This document shows positions 19,584 to 21,853 of a DNA stretch of 21,853 bases, piece after piece. The notes under the pieces were generated by a model. That model was given only the letters and a program-made list of their open reading frames with translations, had not been told where the DNA came from and made no database searches. Each line of letters opens with the position of its first letter. Position 1 is the first letter of the stretch. The position numbers and the translations under genes are program-made. The stretch covers positions 1 through 21,853 of the forward strand of contig JAAMPI010000973.1 in the NCBI GenBank assembly GCA_013054445.1, in the 5' to 3' direction. This DNA comes from Cudoniella acicularis. Lineage: Eukaryota; Ascomycota; Leotiomycetes; Helotiales; Helotiaceae.

Positions 19584-20619
19584 CTACTTGAAAAGATTCT
19601 CATTCATAAACGCAACCAGCTTTGGCAAAGTTACACTAGTATCGTCATATAAGCCAACATGAGTCTTATTGTCCACAATGAAAAGCTCCTTTGGCTCCTT
19701 TGCCTTTTTGACAGCATCCTGGCTAAAATAAAGCGTGTCGGCTATAGAGCCAACAATCATGAGAAGTGGACGTGGCGAAATGAGTTCGTTGAAATGGTAT
19801 GAATCATAACTGGCAATCAGATCAATGCTCCTTGTCACAAACCAGTTATTCGAATTTTTGTGCTGCCCTCGTGGTGTACAGTAGTAGTCGTAACCCTCCT
19901 TGTACAAGTCTGGGAACTCGGGCGCTGGCTTGGTAGTTGGCACAATCTGGTAGCAAATTAACACGCTATTTCTTGGATCGGGAGGGAGCTGGGAAGATAA
20001 AGCAACTTCCTGACCACTAAAAATGGGATAAAATGGGATTTAAAGGGATGGTGGAAAGAAATAGGTTACTTACGTGGCTTAGATGAGGTTTCTCGCCCTT
20101 GGCTTCCGCAATACGTAGTTCTCCGGCTTGAACCAGTGATTCCCTAAGGCCATCTTTGATCGGCCCTCCACCGAATGGGCGAGTAAGAAGTCCCCCAATA
20201 TCAACTGCACTGACTGTTGCTACAGCCCTGATACGCACATCTGTTTGCGCAGCGAATGGGACGTATTCACCTCCTGCACAAATACCCAACGCACCAATGC
20301 GTTTATTGTCAACGATATCCAACGTTGATAGATATGTCACAGCCGCTTTGATGTCTTCGGCTCGTTGGATGGGATCTTCAAGATATCGAGGCTCTCCTGT
20401 GCTGGTTCCTTGATACGCCGCGTCGAAAGCCAAAGTAACAAATCCATTTTGAGCGAGTTGTTTGGCGTAAAGGCCTGCTGTTTGTTCTTTGACGCCTCCG
20501 AAAGGATGGACTACGACGATAGCTGCATGTTTGTGGTTTGAGGTTATGGCGTCGGGGGTGTATAGATCACCTGCGAGGGTGAAGGTTTTGCTTGGAAAGT
20601 TGATGTTGGTTTTCGGCAT
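19584..20619 (-). CDS. Alpha/beta hydrolase with Cys nucleophile (DLH / YcjY-like)
   Basis: Two exons on the minus strand, 20619-20074 and 20009-19584, joined by a 64-bp intron (GTAAGT donor, GGTCAG acceptor), encode 323 residues. The start MPKTNINF at 20619 is preferred over a longer in-frame GTG/leader extension. The fold is shown by VVVHPFGGVKEQTAGLYAKQL (oxyanion region, residues 35-55) and the nucleophile elbow GICAGGEY (Gly-x-Cys-x-Gly, Cys114). LLMIVGSIADTLYFS supplies Asp273 and NKTHVGLYDD supplies His299. Cys in place of Ser resembles dienelactone hydrolase and YcjY/af380-like fungal hydrolases found in metabolic clusters. The substrate is unknown; an ester, lactone or thioester linked to the nitrile pathway is only a guess from position. 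No signal peptide is seen. It lacks the TTGCGGA palindrome in its upstream region. The gene appears intact. Confidence 0.85.
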
Positions 20620-21187
20620 CTTGGTTGATGATGTGTTGCATGTTCCGCGTGAAATATATTTTGGAGAATGGAAAATGTACAGTGACAAGAAAGACGTATA
20701 TATTGGAAAGCTCCGTTGCAGTGAAGGCTTCCAATATCCAGGGGACAAAGTCAAGCAGATGAGTTCATGATATATATATTCCTTACCCCAAGAGATCCTC
20801 TAAGATTCCTTAAAGACATGCAATAAAATCTGAAAGTTAAAGCCGCGAATCGCTAGACTGCATTAAAAAGATTTGCTGCAAAATTCCTGTCCCTGTACAA
20901 ACTTTATTGTGTACGCGCAGCACATGGCCTTGTCCTGACCTGATGGCGTCATAGAGATGTCACATGCACTCCGAATTTTCTCAGTCGGATGGTGTCTCGG
21001 CGAATACGAATAGGATAGAATGAAGTCGAGAATGTAGATCCCAGAAATATCATTGCTGTATAGACCCGGGGAACTAGCCCCGCGATTAATGCCGCGCTGG
21101 GCTGCAGCTGTCAGCAGTGTGCAGCTATGTACCTATTAGCAACCTGCATAAGGCGACTCATGTACCGGCAGCGGATTTAAACAGTCG

Positions 21188-21293
21188 GTCCCGAGTAACC
21201 ATGGTATGATTGACGATCGATAGAATGCAGCTCGTCCCGAGTTACCGCCTCTCAGTGTCAGTTTCGGCCAAAGCCAGTCAGTCCCGAGTCATG
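21188..21293 (+). repeat. Three spaced copies of GTCCCGAGT(t/a)A
   Basis: GTCCCGAGTAACC (21188), GTCCCGAGTTACC (21234) and GTCCCGAGTCATG (21281) recur every 46-47 bp. Preceding bases are partly shared (CAGTCG or CAGTCA), but the spacers are not similar. It could be a set of protein-binding sites or a degenerate tandem repeat. Confidence 0.55.
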
Positions 21294-21369
21294 AAAAAGC
21301 TGTCGGTGTCAGCAACTTGCATGGGGTCACCAAGGTCAAAAGCCCCGAGCGACCTCAGTACCAGTATTT

Positions 21370-21390
21370 GAGAGAGAGAGAGTGTGTGTG
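21370..21390 (+). repeat. AG/TG microsatellite
   Basis: A GA repeat runs directly into a GT repeat over 21 bases. It is a simple-sequence tract in intergenic DNA just before the cupin relic. Confidence 0.8.
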
Positions 21391-21449
21391 CCGAGATCCG
21401 ATTTCCGGGTCCTTTGACTGCAGATGCCGCTGCTGCTGGAAAGAAGGAG

Positions 21450-21853
21450 GCAGCACCGCCAAGGTTGGCTTTACTTTCACTGGAGATGTATGGCTCGATA
21501 TGATTTTTTGCAAGCAAGGATCTCGCTATGGCTAATGTCACCTTTACTCCTTGCGCGAGGAAACACTAGCACACCCACGAGCAAGGCCAGGTGCTTCAAG
21601 CTCTCCAGGGAGCTGGTTGGATATGTGATAAGGAAGGAGAAGCAAGACGGATCAAGAAGGGAGATATGATCTAGGTTCCAGCTGGAACTACACATTGGCA
21701 TGGAGCGGATGATGGGACTTTGATGTCGCATTTGGCTATTGGTCTGGGTGAAACGAAATGGCTCGAGGCTGTCACAGATGAGGAGTACAAGAAAGGTCCA
21801 ATTAGTTGCTTTGATATCGGTTGGAATGCTTGGAATGAACATCAAAACTTGAA
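21450..21853 (+). pseudogene. Cupin-domain protein relic
   Basis: Conceptual reading gives a single cupin_2 domain like those of fungal and bacterial metal-binding cupins. GFTFTGDVWLDMIF is in one frame, then after a frame change near 21505-21528 come NVTFTPCARK, H-stop-HTHEQGQ, VLQALQGAGWICDKEGEARR, IKKGDMI-stop-VPAGTTH, WHGADDGTLMSHLAI and ETKWLEAVTDEEYKK. The two stops (TAG at 21567-21569 and 21672-21674) both sit where cupins have Trp (HWH motif and MIW), so TGG became TAG. This is a C-to-T change on the other strand at CpA, as RIP makes. The metal-binding His residues are otherwise still readable. The frame is open to the window edge. The start is unclear: an ORF from 21317 may include remnants of the N terminus. 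Function of the ancestor is unknown, though its position beside the nitrile genes is suggestive. Confidence 0.75.

Larger units (their letters stand above)
20620..21449. other. Intergenic region with GTCCCGAGT repeats and a microsatellite
   Basis: This is the promoter side of the hydrolase gene, and no gene is supported. A TATATATATT stretch lies at 20770-20780. GTCCCGAGT occurs three times at 21188, 21234 and 21281, spaced 46 and 47 bp. An (AG)n(TG)n microsatellite lies at 21370-21390. Confidence 0.5.

Overview
The window looks like nuclear DNA of a filamentous ascomycete (Pezizomycotina). Genes carry short GT-AG introns (about 46-78 bp) with CTAAC/CTGAC-type branch points, there is a Zn2Cys6 regulator of the fungal type and a solo LTR, and several broken genes carry stop codons explainable as C-to-T changes at CpA, as left by repeat-induced point mutation (RIP) or ordinary decay. 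A leotiomycete is my impression only; nothing in the window proves it.

Left part (1 to about 13,400): gene-poor. Positions 1-3,390 are AT-leaning with no convincing gene. Positions 3,390-5,510 and 8,660-10,110 hold GC-richer islands with repeated copies of an unidentified motif, roughly TTGnnCTTTCGCAG followed by TTTCCCG. Between 5,890 and 8,660 are remains of genes: a plus-strand fragment set with a textbook TACTAAC intron, a minus-strand unknown gene broken by two in-frame stops, a small J-domain gene with an intact HPD motif but an apparent frameshift, and a short possible ORF. Positions 10,100-13,480 show no gene I can support.

Right part (13,481-20,619): a compact group that reads as an aldoxime-nitrile pathway locus. 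An intronless aldoxime dehydratase family gene (minus strand) is divergent from a Zn2Cys6 transcription factor (plus), followed by a four-exon nitrilase (plus) and, convergent with it, an alpha/beta hydrolase with a Cys nucleophile (minus). Family knowledge gives aldoxime to nitrile (dehydratase), then nitrile to carboxylic acid plus ammonia (nitrilase). The same palindrome (arms TTGCGGA / TCCGCAA) lies in the dehydratase/regulator divergent promoter and in the nitrilase promoter, which suggests shared control by a Zn2Cys6 factor.

The locus seems to be in decay or changing role. The regulator has a one-base frameshift in a T run and an in-frame TAG, and one of its introns contains a 274-bp solo LTR with a clean 5-bp target duplication. 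The dehydratase is open and keeps the haem-ligand His, but by eye lacks two residues known to be catalytic in characterised homologues (Ser to Glu, distal His to Val). The nitrilase and hydrolase look intact. At the right edge (about 21,450-21,853) is a cupin relic with a frameshift and two Trp-to-stop changes.
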